Origin: Crocodylus rhombifer
Taxonomy: Eukaryota; Chordata; Crocodylia; Crocodylidae
Length of the DNA stretch: 64,000 nt
Direction of reading: 5' to 3'
NCBI GenBank assembly: GCA_038503035.1
Contig: JAVSML010024365.1
Location: 310,001-374,000 of the forward strand
Shown here: positions 10,617 through 21,692 of the stretch, piece by piece
How the letters are laid out: the number at the start of each line of letters is the position of its first letter
Position numbering within the stretch: the first letter of the stretch is position 1
Made by a program: the position numbers and the translations under genes
The notes under the pieces: generated by a model
Told to the model about the DNA's origin: nothing
The model's input: the letters and a program-made list of their open reading frames with translations, nothing else
Databases searched by the model: none

Positions 10617-11664
10617 GGAAGGCGACTGCCGCAGTGGCAGGAGAATGAGACTCCGCCGTGAAGCCATCAGGATGGAGCAATTAATGGAAGTTTTGGAGCC
10701 AGTTCCCATCAGGGAGGTGCAAAGCTGCTTCTGTCCTGTGGAGACGAGGGAAAGGTCAGTGCTCTGCGCAGGAAAAGCGTTCGCCGGAGGAGCCTGCACA
10801 AGGGAGTGGAGGGAAAGGAAAAGGTCTCTTTTAAGGTGAAAAATGAGGGAGAGACTGACATTTGGAGATGCAGCCGAACAAGAGGGGAGGGAAGAAATAA
10901 TGCAGATAAAGCTGCCAGCCAGCAGCTTCCAGGGGACATCTTTGACCAGAGCAATCTTGACTGCAGGCCGAGCGCATCAGCAGCCCGGCAGCTCCATTAA
11001 ATGAGGTCCTTCCCTCTCAAACAAACAGCCCCGATGGTCTCGCTGCCCGTTTGCAGAGGCCAGGGCAGGCAGTCGCTCCTGTCTTTTAATTAGATGCAGT
11101 GGAGGCTGGAACCGCTGGGCATGAGTATGTCTGTTCTCCGGGTTAAGTGGTGATTAGGCCTAATTAGGGCCAAGTAAATATTTTACATTGTTGGGACAAG
11201 CGCCAGTGACCAGGGGGAAGCAGGAAGGGCTGGACAACCTCTCTGAGCTGCCTGTAAATCATTGCCCGAGTTGCCACTCCATGCAGCGGGGAGGCGGCTG
11301 GTGCTTCCAGCTCCACGAGTACATGGCCATCGCCAAACCAGCCCTCGCTCTCGCCCTCGCCGCCGGGTGTGCCACAGCCTGGCATTTCGCACGTGCAGGA
11401 GGGAGGTGGGATGGCGCCCGTAGCCCTGCAAGGCACACAGGGCCCTGCTAAGGGCAGGCCAGAGAGAAATGTCCTGAATTGTACTTGGGGTGGGAGGGAA
11501 ACGCAGTAGAAACTTGCTGGAGTCCAGAGCGCTGCTTGCCCCCATCCCAGCCCTGTGCTACACCAGCTCTGCACCTCTTCTACCCAGAAATGATCTGTCA
11601 CGGTAGGCACATGCTAACACGGGACCCTGGGCTCCTGAATACTCTCCAGCCTGCCGGGGGGCCG
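10617..11664. other. Unique GC-rich DNA, no gene seen
   Basis: The only repeat suspected is the MIR that begins at its right edge. AT-rich islands such as 'GGCCTAATTAGGGCC' (near 11156-11170), an imperfect palindrome around TAATTA, could be homeodomain sites. Confidence 0.5.
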
Positions 11665-11800
11665 GGCGACAGTGATTGACCCTCTCCATGCCTCAGTTTC
11701 TGCATTAGTAAAATGGGTAATAATAATTACGGGCTCACCAGGAAGTGGGGAGGCCTAATTAGTCCATGCCCATAAAAAGATGTGCAAATGCTCACATTGC
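11665..11800 (+). mobile_element. MIR (CORE-SINE) fragment
   Basis: Contains 'CTCTCCATGCCTCAGTTTCT', then 'TAGTAAAATGGGTAATAATA', and ends in 'CCATGCCCATAAAAAG', matching the central and 3' part of MIR in order. This is the best preserved MIR in the window. Confidence 0.8.
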
Positions 11801-13489
11801 TGGTACCACCTTTGTGCAGTCCCCTCACGCGTTTCTTTTCTGCATCTCTGGTCCAGGCCCGGTACGGAGCATCCTGGGAGGAAGGCCAAAATGCAACGGC
11901 TTTGCTTGGTGCTGTGTTTCTGTTCTGTAATAAACAGCAGTGGGTATTCATTATTATTGAAACACCCCGTGTGTCTGAAGTCTTATTTAGCCGGCATTTT
12001 TCCACAGCATATGCTGGAATTTACAGTAAGTGCATTCCTTCTACGATCAACATTTGGTTTCCTTCACCCACAGACTGCAGTGCTAATTAGGGAAGGTTTT
12101 CCCTTGTTATCTTGGAGAGGTCAGGCAAAGCAATTAGCATTTTGCAGCGATCTAAGAATAGAAATGGTAGAGCTTACCCTGCAGCAGCGGATGGAGCAGC
12201 AGCCCTGTACCGTGCGACGCAGCGGAGCTCCTTGGGCATTAGGTGGTAGATGCCGAACGCGAGGGGTAAAGGATTGTGCAAGAAGGAGCCTTCCCTCTCC
12301 TTCAAAGCCACAGACCCGCATGCTGCGCAGGCTCCTGGGCTCTCTGAAAATAAGACACGGGAAGAGTAGAAAGGGGAAAAGGAAGACGTCCGCCAGCAGT
12401 TCTTGCTTCTCTTGCGCCTGTGGCTTTCCCACGATGAAATGGGTTTGGACTTTGAAGCCAGATTGAATGCCCTGGGGGAGCATCGTCCCACCACTCCTGC
12501 CTCCCAGACCAGTGCTGCGTCTTCACCCGATTGCCCAGAGCCCAGCCAGCCTCCCCGAGCATGCAGCATCCTGCACATGGCAGTAACAGCCCCATCCCTC
12601 CCCTTTCCCAGCCGCTCTCGGTGGCGGTGGGGTCCTCCGTGCACCAACACGTGCTGCAACCACTGCATGGGCAGACAGGGCTCTCAGCACACAGCCTCCT
12701 AGACATAGCACTGGGGGGTCTCTACTCTCTAGCCCATTCCTGCCCTCCACGGTGCCTGCTGGCCCCTGGGTCAGTGCAAAGTGAAGGGTGGAGGTGAATG
12801 GTCACAGGGGGGAAAAGGACACTGCATTTTCTGGCTGCCTCAGAAAGACCAGGCTCGCATGGATGGGAGCTGGGACATGGGAGCTGATGGCTGGGTGAGG
12901 GCAGACCAGGCAGGCGTCCAGCAGCAGGGCCGTGCTGGCACAGCGGTGCTGTATGTTGTGCAAGGCAGGTGGGTCTTGCTTCCCGGGCTGTTCCAGGGGC
13001 AGCCCCACCACTCAGTGCCCCGGTGATGGGGCTCTTGGCACAAACTCCCCATTGAAGTCTTGCCTTTTTTTACCTGGATCTTTCCACACACCCTTAATGG
13101 AGGTGCATCGGTCCCCGGTGCGTTGTAATGAGGCTGCTCACAAAGGAAGACGCCACTCAACACAAGTAAAGGTATCAGAGTCTGTCCTGAAGCATTTGCA
13201 CCATGGACGGGGCAAAGCTTTGCAGGTACGGGCTCCGATACTGCAGAATCATATCAGTCTCCTAGCACCCTTCTTCATCAGCGCTGCCCACGTGGTGGGA
13301 TAAAGAGTGCTGCCACCTCGAGTCACCGTGGCAGCTCTCGCGGTTTCTCCTTTACACACACACACGGGCTCTAACGATAGCGGATGGGGTCCCTGCAGGC
13401 GAGGAATATCAAGCAAAGCAGCTTTTGTGCTTCTGCCTGCTGAGCAGAGCGAGCCCTGCTTCATAGCTCAAGATATTATCTGCAAGCTG
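11801..13489. other. Unique DNA, no gene seen
   Basis: The open frame at 11780-12466 and its opposite-strand partners have no recognisable domain. A short AT-rich stretch at 11990-12140 ('GTGCTAATTAGGGAAGG') may be a small regulatory patch. No transposon was recognised. Confidence 0.5.
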
Positions 13490-13835
13490 CTCTGAGTAAC
13501 TTTATTTAGATCTTTCTGCATTAATTGCATGGAGAAGGGCTCCAAAGTTCAGAGTGTGAGAGAGGAATCTTTGATGTAAGAGGCTGTTGTCTCTGAATAA
13601 AGCTTTATATTATTATGTAAAACATAAAGGGCATTAGTTAGAGTTCTTAAATTAATCAGAGCAGTTTTCTATCTTCTTGCATTCAGGTTTCGTTCTTTTT
13701 TAATTTTTTTTCCCCTTCCCCTTTGTTTAATGAGAGGTGGGAGGTAGAATCGCTTGAGAAATGAACCTTTTTTTTACTACTGGGCTCATTTCAAAAGAGG
13801 TGTCATGAAAGGCAGAAATGAAACCGCTGTATTAT
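13490..13835. promoter_or_regulatory. Candidate conserved non-coding element (AT-rich)
   Basis: AT-rich, CpG-poor block with 'AATAAAGCTTTATATTATTA' near 13597, 'CTTAAATTAATCAGAGCAG' near 13647, and a pyrimidine run near 13695-13725. It is flanked on the right by CpG-rich DNA. There is no repeat signature, and its enhancer-like status is inferred from composition. Confidence 0.35.
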
Positions 13836-13859
13836 CCCAGGTGTGGAATGACGTGGGCC

Positions 13860-14400
13860 AATCGTGCAGGAAGATGTCCAGGTGGGCGAGCGAGGCCAGC
13901 AGGTTTGGGGAGGGAGAAGCCGGCATCCTCGCCCGGGCCTCTGCACATTGCTGCAGCCAGCAGACAAGGCACAGCCAAGCGGGGCGGAGAAGGCTTCCCG
14001 GGCCCTGGAGGACACCCCCAGCCCACGGGTGCTCAGCCAGGTATGCTCGAATCCGAGGGGAGCATCTGTGCCTGTCGAAGGGACGTGCAGGCTCGCTGGG
14101 GAAGGACAAGAGCAACCGGAAAGCAGAAGGCTAGCAACCACTTCGGCGCAGGCGTCCGGCACGGCGCCGAGTCCATTAGGAGATGCGTCTCCAGGGGCTG
14201 TGCCCCCTCCTGAGCCAAGGGGGTGAGGAGGCGGCAGGCCTGGCCCCTGGGAGTGGCAGATCCGTGCCGCAGCGCGCGCTGTCTTTTCCCTCTGGCCGCA
14301 TGGGCCGCGTCTGGCCCTGCCAGACAGCAAATTATCCCGCCAAGATCCTGGCGCCTCCTCCCTCGGCCCTGCAACACCTCCCGAGCTTCCGCCTCTTGCG
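13860..14400. promoter_or_regulatory. CpG-rich segment, weak CpG island
   Basis: I count about 38 CpG dinucleotides in 540 bases of clearly GC-rich sequence, well above the depleted level nearby. Long opposing open frames here (including 13803-14525, minus) are explained by the lack of AT-rich stops. No TATA box, clear exon or start site was found. Confidence 0.45.
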
Positions 14401-15337
14401 AGAGGTCTCCCATCCCAGCCCCGGTGATGCTGCTGCTGAAAGAGTAATGAGAAAACTACACCCCTTTCCCCCCTGAAAAAATCAATAGGAAGACCTGGGG
14501 GGTCACCTAATTGGATGCTACTCACCGAGAGGCCATTACAATAAGAAACTCAACCGCAGCACTTCAGACGGCCTGCGAAATCATAAATCACATTCTGAGC
14601 CTGGCTCAGCTTTCTCTCCGTCTGAATGCCTCATTGATTTGACGCTTCAGTTCTCCTCTGCACGACAGAGCAGCCAGCAACAAGGAGGCACCGTACGATC
14701 GTGCCAGGGGCACCTGGGTTGCAGACAGGCTGCGTCCGAGCTGCCCGCCCCGGTCCCCGGGTAGCTTGGGGGAGTCGTGCGCCTGAGGACCACGGGGCGA
14801 TGTTTGTGGAGAGGGCGCTCGGCGCTTTGTTGGCTGGTGCTGTGGCCGAGTGTTGTCAGGGAGAGGTCCCAAAGAAAAGCTACAGGGGGAAAAAAAATCC
14901 CCCTGGGCCTGGCCCGCTTCTGCGTCTCTCCTTAGTGCTATCACTTCTGAGCAGGACTCTGTAAAGGACTCTGATCCGATGGACCGGCTGGCCTTGTCCA
15001 GCCCCAGGCCTACACCAAAGGGGTCTAACTTGCCTCTATCCTGAGTCAATCAGGGTCTAGACCTGCTTTGCTTTGCACAGAAGAGTAAGGGGCAGCCGGA
15101 CCCTTCCCGCCTCCTGGTCCTTCTTTCTCTCCAAAATTAGAACCAGCGTCTTCACTTTTGCTTCCAAAGAGACCTGGGAGAGCCAGGATGGTGCGGGAAG
15201 CCCTCTTCTCAAGGTATTTCCTACCTGCCTGAAATCATGCGTGTGATAATATAATAACGATGCAGAATATACAATACACATCATGTCATAATATATAATA
15301 TTCTTGCATTGTGTGTTTATATTATCAAATATTGTGT
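14401..15337. other. Unique DNA, no gene seen
   Basis: Ordinary mixed sequence ending in an AT-rich low-complexity patch (15240-15335, ATAATATATAATATT type) that forms the target-side flank of the CR1 insertion. Confidence 0.5.
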
Positions 15338-15700
15338 CACAGAGTCATAAGGAAGGAGGGTTGAAGGGATCCCAAGAGGTCACATCCAGTCCAACCCCCT
15401 GCGCCAAGCAGGACCAGCCTCAACTACATTATCCCAGCCAAGGCTTTGTCTAGCTGGGTCTTAAACACCTCCAAGGATGGAGACTGCACCAACTCTCCAG
15501 GAAGCCTGTTCCAGTGCTTTACTACCTTCCTAGTGAGAGAGTTTTTCCTAATATCCAACCTCAACTCCCCTTGCTGCAGCTTGAGCCCATTGCTCCTTCT
15601 GTCATCTGCCCCCACTGAGACCAGCCCAGCTCCCTCCTCTTTGCAACCCCCTGCAGAGAGGTGAAGGCTGCTATTCAATCCCCTCTCCATCTGTGCTATA
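15338..15700 (-). mobile_element. CR1 LINE, 3' end with ORF2 C-terminus
   Basis: On the minus strand it encodes 'LDIRKNSLTRKVVKHWNRLP', followed by a 'SPSLEVFKTQLDKALAGIM' end, which is the typical extreme C-terminus of CR1 ORF2 beyond the reverse transcriptase domain. The 3' UTR and tail follow ('TCCAACCCCCTGC' read on plus; tail at 15338-15350). It is 5' truncated with no RT catalytic motifs present, and therefore inactive. Confidence 0.92.
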
Positions 15701-16599
15701 ATACTGTAGTGTGTGCGCACGGGTACATGCAAAGGTGCTGCCCAGAACATCCCTCGGAGCCACGGCACATCAGCGGTTGAGGTCCTCGCTCCCCCTGAAC
15801 CAGCCCTTTGTTTCCACCTCTACAACCCGAGCAGGTTCCTGCCTCTCTGCCCTTGCAGCGGACCTTCCTGCTGCAGACAGCCCCTGGGCCAGGTGGAGGT
15901 CAGCGGGAACGCGGTGGTTGACTCCGACTGGAGCCGTTTAGAAATTGCTTTTCCTTTTTGTTACTTCCCTCGGCCCATCACACTGCTGATTCCTATTCAC
16001 CAACAGAGCTGCGTATCCCTGTGGCTCAGAGGGATGCAGGTTGACTAAAACTCGGGTCAGATGAGCATAATGGCTGGAAGGGCACAGCCGCAGAATGAGC
16101 CGATGAGTGAACGCAGGCTGAGAAGTAACCCTCCAGCTACTGCCCCTCTGCCTTAGAAAGACAAAGCTGACCCGCCGGGGTGAGGACTTTGGCACATCTG
16201 GTCGGACCATGGCAATCACGTGTCAGCAAGTCACAGGCCGTAGAAGGTCCCCAGATCTCCACTGTGGCTAAATAACCCTCCTCGCGCTTCCATAAACCTG
16301 TGAGAGAGGAGGTAAAATCTGCACCTGGGTCTGGGGGGTTTTGAAGGGTTGGGGGTTGGGTCCCAGGGAGGGAAAGGGCTGTTTCTCTGTCCAAAATGCA
16401 GCTAAAAGGAAACGCGTGTCGGAGGCGTGCGAGGCCCCGGCAGCCGGCTGCGCTGGCAGGCAACTTTCTCAATAACATCCACAGAAAAACACTGGGAACT
16501 CGCCCAGGCGTCTGTGTGGTTTGCTGCTGTCCTCTGCCAAACACCCCCAGAAGGATGGCGGAGAGAAGAGCAGAGCATAATCAGCATGGACCTGGGAGA
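15701..16599. other. Unique DNA, no gene seen
   Basis: No gene-like frame. A doubtful MIR-like string ('ATAAACCTGTGAGAGAGGAG') lies near 16291 but is too short to call. Confidence 0.5.
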
Positions 16600-17110
16600 T
16601 AAAAAAATAATAATCAAAGACTAATCCTAAAAACTCTCCTTTAATCTTTGTGCTTCCAGACCTGGTCTCCCTTTCATCTAGGACTTTGCCATTCTCTAGT
16701 TATTCTGCGGTTGTAGAAACCGCCAGGCTAGGAGAGGGAGAGCTAGAAAAAAAAAAAAAAAGAAGAAAAGATTAAATTAATGAACAGGTAAGCAGGTTTA
16801 TTATTTCGTCTGATCCTTCCTTCCTTCCTGCTAATTTCTCTGAGCCAATTTGGGAGGCAGAGCCTATAACATTAACGCTGTGACAGACTATTGTATCCAT
16901 TTTCTTCTTTAAACCATTTATCTGAAGATATTAAGGCCCAATTTGCATAGATACTTCGAGGTATCGTACAGCATTTATATGAGTACCTCACCCAAGCTGT
17001 CGTGTCTGACAAGGAGAATATTGGCACCCATAAAAATGAGTGACACTTTCAACGTATCATCATCGTCATTAATAACGTAATTAATTCTTACAAATCAGGA
17101 GCAGAAGAAT
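16600..17110. promoter_or_regulatory. Candidate conserved non-coding element (AT-rich)
   Basis: Long AT-rich block containing a perfect POU octamer (ATTTGCAT, 16941-16948), 'AATAACGTAATTAATTC' near 17072, and 'ATTAAATTAATGAACAGG' near 16771. A pure A15 run lies at 16747-16761. No transposon is recognised. Motif content suits a developmental enhancer; conservation is untested. Confidence 0.38.
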
Positions 17111-18289
17111 TATAGTCGTGCCTTGCAGTGTTGGAGTAGCAGATTGGGCTTGGGTTGGGCGGAGAGGAGCATTCGTTCAGGGTGACCACCAGACAGTTCG
17201 TCGCATAGGCAGCCTCTCACCTCAACACCGACTTTGCCTAAATTTGAGCAGCATGTAGGCAGGGGGGAAGGAAGGGGCTGACACATAGGGGGGGTCTTGT
17301 GCTTGCAAAGCACTGCCCCCTTCCTAAATAGCTTCCGGACATGGTGCATTGCTATCATGGCGGGATCCTGTCTGCTGCTCATAGGAGGTGCTGGAAGGAT
17401 ATCCTGTGGCAATGAGTTTCACGTGTAACTTAGGGTGCAAACTCTGTTTAAATCTATTCCAGCGGTTTCCACAACATGAAAGTGCCCATGTGCTCGTGTA
17501 TATCAGCTACGGATTACTGTCCGGAAGGCTTTCCATTAGGAAAGCAAATGCACATTTTAAAAACCCACTGGACTACTATATGTACTGGATTCAACATTTA
17601 ATATTTATTTTCATGAATACCCTAGTATTTATCTCCCGGGCACCTCTCACTAGTGTCCTGGAGATTTATATCTAATTCCTGGAGAAACCCCAGTAACTTG
17701 AGGAAGGTGTATGCAGGAGCGTGGGACAGATCTTTCTTTGTTCCCACTCTCAACTCCCCTTTCAGGAAGAGCTCAAACGACGAGGTCCTTTGAGAAGCAC
17801 AATAAGGTCCAATGAAGGTCACTTTTCTGCACAGCCTCAATGATGGTCCAAGGAGCAGGACATGCAGAAGACTAGCAGAAGAGAATAAAACCACAGACTC
17901 CTATAGCAGCTGTAGGGACATCAGCATTATCCAGAAGAAGGCAAACTGTCCCCGGACTTTCCAGGGCAGCACTTGTGGTTGGATTGCTTAATTAATATCC
18001 AGGACAGCCTGCAAGGAGGTGGGGAAAAGACCTCCCATTTCCTTCGGCCACGTGGCCATTAAATGAGCATCCCGCCACTCTTGGCGCTGTCCTCCGTTTC
18101 TGCCTGTATCCGCGCCCGAGGGCCTGGTGGCCATAACAGGCCCCACCAGTGGATCTGGAGGCCCTCCGCTCCTCTGCTGCTCCCAGCCAGCCTCCGCACT
18201 CATAAATATTTAAAGCTTCGGGAGTTGCATCCTGGAGATCTAATGGAAACGTTGCACCCGAATCAATTTTTTCCTTTTCTTCGTGCAAA
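17111..18289. other. Unique DNA, no gene seen
   Basis: GC-rich to 17390, then moderately AT-rich at 17400-17670 ('TTTAATATTTATTTTCATGA'), which may be another small regulatory block, then mixed sequence. No repeat family recognised. Confidence 0.45.
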
Positions 18290-18700
18290 CTTCTGAGCTG
18301 GCTGCTTCAATTGGCTGAAGTGTGATGTTCTATCAATCGAGCCTGTTTGTTTTAGCGATCAAAACTTTGCTTCAGTCTTTTTGCCAAACTTGAAATACTG
18401 TCCTTGAGCTGGAAAAGGCCCAGCGCGTTAAACGCGCTCGGAGACATGAAAGCCGCGTGCGTGCGTGCTGCCGATCTCTGTCCCGAGGGAGGGCCTATGA
18501 AATATCGGTGTTTGCTGTTCCACAAAGGGAAGATTCATTTCTTGAAGGAGTTCATCTGAGGAACAGGAGGAGTGGGGGCGTGCGTGTGAAGGAAAACACT
18601 TCATCTCATTCTGTTTGTTGTTTGTCTCAGAAATTGGCTCGGAGGCAGGCGGATTCCAGGCAAGGCCTCGGAGGGGAAGATAAGTCTCCCGGAGTCGGGT
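18290..18700. promoter_or_regulatory. Candidate regulatory block with CpG-rich palindrome
   Basis: Begins with 'CTTCAATTGGCTGAAG' (18305-18320), which is nearly palindromic, continues through AT-rich DNA with a 'TATCAATCGA' site, and contains the inverted repeat at 18422-18438 and a GCGT repeat at 18454-18468. The density of unusual short symmetric sites is why it is listed. Confidence 0.3.
18422..18438. repeat. Perfect 8-bp inverted repeat, 1-bp spacer
   Basis: The 17-mer AGCGCGTTAAACGCGCT has arms AGCGCGTT and AACGCGCT that are exact reverse complements around one A. Each arm has two CpGs. It could be a dimeric protein-binding site. An alternating CGCGTGCGTGCGTGC tract begins 16 bases downstream. 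Confidence 0.9.
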
Positions 18701-20744
18701 GACTCCCGTGGCTACGGCAATAGACCCGGGCTAGGGAATGAGTAGCAGAGTCTCTATTGCAAGGGGCCAAGATGTCCCATGTGGCATCCGTGGTAGCCTC
18801 AGGAGGCTGCAGGGGTGCCCTGAGGGTTTAGTGAACCAGATCTTCAAATTCATTTTGTTCTTCCAAGTCTGAGAAGGATTCTCAGCTGGATTCACAGCAC
18901 CCATCACTTTTATGGCAGGGCCCCACCATCCTATACATGCTGGCTCTGAGACCCATGGGGCGTGGGGCCGGCAGCCGTGCACCAGACATCACAGCCATTG
19001 AGGGAGGGAGCAGTTGCGACAATAAAATGGGTTAAGAAGAGCCCTGGTGGAACTGGCCCCCGGCATGGCAGGATGATCCCCTTGCAAGGACCGGAGGCAC
19101 TGTGCAAGGCAGAGTGCGCGCCTGGACCTGGCAACTCACTGCCTCTTACCCATGTTTTTAGGTCAGGAAGACGAGTGCAAGCCTGCAATGCTCGACCATC
19201 ACTTTGCACGCCTTTAGGGCCACGACCAAGTGTCTTCAGTGGTGGAAGCTATAATGAGGGAAAAAGCCCAGGGAGAAGGGCAACCATTCACCACTGCTGG
19301 AAGCAAGCCTGGTTCTTGCATTTCCCAGCGGGAAACCTGGGATAAGTGGAAAGGGAGGGAGCGACGGCAGAGCCATTATGAGCGGCCTATTGTCACATCC
19401 TAGATCCCATGTCCCATTAATCTAGCAGATGAGTAGCCAAATGTGAAGGCAGATTGATTGGGCCTCCGTGTAAATGTTTCTGCCTTGGGCTGGGCCAGTG
19501 CCAGATGGCGACAATAGCGCAAAGAAAACCCACCTCTGTCCCGGTATGTGCGTGCGGGGGGAATGAATTATCATAACTTATAAAGGTTATTTTGTCTGCT
19601 GCTGTTTTCAATGACCCATTCAGGAAAGCAATAGGAGTGATAGATTCTCAAACCATAAGGTCTGTCTTGCTTGCTGATAAAGCTTTAAGTTAATGATTAT
19701 GAACTGGAAACAGGAAATACTCTAGTGCAATATGCTCCATGCTGATGGCTCATTTTTAAGCCCTGCTGCTTTAGAGCAAAAGCCTAAAATTAACTCCCCA
19801 CCCCACTGCTGCCAGCTGAGGGCCCAGTCTATGGCCCATTAAGGTCAAAGGGAGCATTGGATCACGCCCTGACTGCTGGTAAATTGTAGGTGGTTTCTGT
19901 GCGCTCAGGTGGCTGGAGCTGGGCCCCTCTGGTGCTCCCTTGCCCGTCTGTGCTTCCCCCAGCTTGGGGCTGTCTGGGCTTTGCCCAGTGATGAGCGGCG
20001 GTAAAAGCTGCTGGTAAATGGGGGGCTGCATCTGACAGCCGTCGCAGTCCCCCGGTGAGCCAAGACAGCGGCACAGACCATGCTCACAGCCATCGTGCCT
20101 TGACCTCGGAGAGCCCTTCTCTTATTGTCTGACACCTGCTTTCACCCCCTGCCCACGCTGCTGTGCTGGGACCCCAGCCCCGGCTTTATACCGTTACCAG
20201 GAGGGAGGAAGAGGAGCGAACACGTAGCACGTCATTTCCCCGGGAGACGCTTTGCCACCAGCCAGGCTGGTTCATAAGGCCCCAAACTGAGGAAGAGAGA
20301 AGAGGAAGGGACCCAAGGAGCAGTACCTTCCAGGGCATCGCAGCTCTTGCACGGGCCCTGCAGGAGGAGGGCACCGAAACGCGCTCTCTGCTCCCTCTCC
20401 AGGCATCAATCCTGACCCCACCGTCCCTACAGCTCAGAGGAGAGTCCCCCTTTCCATGTAGATCTGGCTTCCCGTCCTTTTTCAAACCTCCCTGCAGCAG
20501 AGGCAGCAGGGACAAGCCCGGAGTGGGCCACGTTCATCCTAGTCCTACACCGGGTGGGTGGCACGCGGCTGACTTCTGACTTCAGAGGGGGGGCAGAGGA
20601 GCCCGCGCCTGGCTCTCTCTGGGTGCTGCGGGCCTGGCCCCGGGCTGGGCCGTGGTGCGTCCTCGCGGACCCGTCGCTCTACGCTGCACGGCGGCGAGCT
20701 CCCCTCACCGGCCATTCATCTCCTGCACCAGCGCCCGGTCCTTT
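18701..20744. other. Unique DNA, no gene seen
   Basis: Mostly GC-rich, with an AT-rich patch at 19560-19760. A short similar pair, 'GCTGGTAAATTG' and 'GCTGGTAAATGG' (19877 and 20012), is probably chance. CpG content rises at 20600-20710 without forming a clear island. Confidence 0.45.
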
Positions 20745-21154
20745 TCCTTCCCCAAAACTTTTGTTTTTAATGATGTTTGCGCCAAAGCTGTTTTCCTGCC
20801 TTATTTCTTCCCATCTGCCTCCTCCTTTCAGTCCAATTAGTGCCTTGTTGATAGTTCCTGCAGGCTAAGTGATCGCTTTCATTTGACCTTTCACCCCGAG
20901 GTTTCTCTTTCATGCCCTTATAAGGCGAATTCTGACAAGTTTGTGCATTTCATCTTCACTTGCCGGAGCCATCTGGAGTCCTCTGAAGTGTTGTTGCTAT
21001 CTCCAAAGTAAAAAGCTTTTCAATTAAGGAACTTATTTTTGGGTTTTTTGTTTTTAGAGCTCATTAAAAAACGAGAGAGGGGGTTCTTTTTTTATTTCTC
21101 CCCCTTCTGGGTAATTATTATTAACAGGCTTGTTTTATTTTGTCTTTTTCACCT
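20745..21154. promoter_or_regulatory. Candidate conserved non-coding element
   Basis: A T-rich, low-CpG block with 'TCCAATTAGTGCC' (20832), 'CTTATAAGGCGAATTC' (20917), 'TTCAATTAAGGAAC' (21019) and 'GGTAATTATTATTAAC' (21110). It ends abruptly at a CpG-rich patch. No repeat signature; conservation unknown. Confidence 0.35.
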
Positions 21155-21370
21155 GGTTTTTCGCCCCCCCCGGGAAGGCGGGGGGCGCAGGTGGGTTCTG
21201 GTCTGGGGGAGGCGAGCGTGGCCTCGCGCCCGGGGTTTCCTCTGGTCTCCGAGCAGGACGTGCACTCACACGCGCGTCAGGCGAAGCACGGGGCCTCGCA
21301 CCAACACAGACCACTTTGTAGTGGTGCCAGCGGTGGCTCAAAACGGGCAGCGGAGAATCGGCCTCTCGGG
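21155..21370. promoter_or_regulatory. Small CpG-rich patch
   Basis: About 23 CpGs in roughly 200 bases, including 'CACGCGCGTCAGGCG' near 21269. It is short for a CpG island. It follows directly on the AT-rich block, so the pair could be an enhancer/promoter-like unit. Confidence 0.35.
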
Positions 21371-21449
21371 TTGTTCCTGTGCCTTCACTCTCCTCTTTTC
21401 TTGCCATTGTCTACGGGAAACCCTTGCACTTAGAGAGGGCACCTTTTCC

Positions 21450-21568
21450 TGACGGATCCCAAAGCACATGGCACTCTTTTAGCAACTCAATCTCACAGCA
21501 GCCCAGAAAGCAAAGCGTGCGGCTGTCCTCGCTTCGCAAAGGGGTGGCTGAGGCCAGAGACTGAGCTG
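21450..21568 (-). mobile_element. MIR (CORE-SINE) fragment
   Basis: In reverse orientation the order 'GATCCCAAAGCAC', 'CAACTCAATCTCACAGCAGC', 'CTGTCCTCGCTTCGCAAAGG' and 'GGCTGAGGCCAGAG' follows the MIR 3' half. It is strongly diverged and lies directly beside a CR1 fragment. Confidence 0.55.
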
Positions 21569-21582
21569 TGCCAGGGACGCAT

Positions 21583-21692
21583 CGAGTCATAGAAAAGTAG
21601 GGCCGGAGGGAACCCCGTGCGCTCCAGTCCCCTGCTCCATGCAGGGCCATCCCGACTCTAATCATCCCAAACAACAACTGTTCCCAAAAGCA
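21583..21692 (-). mobile_element. CR1 LINE, 3' end fragment
   Basis: Starts with 'GAGTCATAGAAAAGTAGGGC', continues 'GGAGGGAACCCCGTGCGCTC' and 'CAGTCCCCTGCTCCATGCAG', then 'ATCATCCCAAACAAC'. This is the antisense view of a sauropsid CR1 3' terminus, but of a different subfamily from the copies at 15.3 and 36 kb ('cagtcccctg' rather than 'caaccccctg'). Confidence 0.8.

Noticed and set aside
13803..14525. 240-codon minus-strand frame
   Set aside because: Lies in a CpG-rich segment where at least four frames are open; composition artefact.
19870..20025. Pair of GCTGGTAAAT strings as a duplication
   Set aside because: Similarity ends after about 12 bases.
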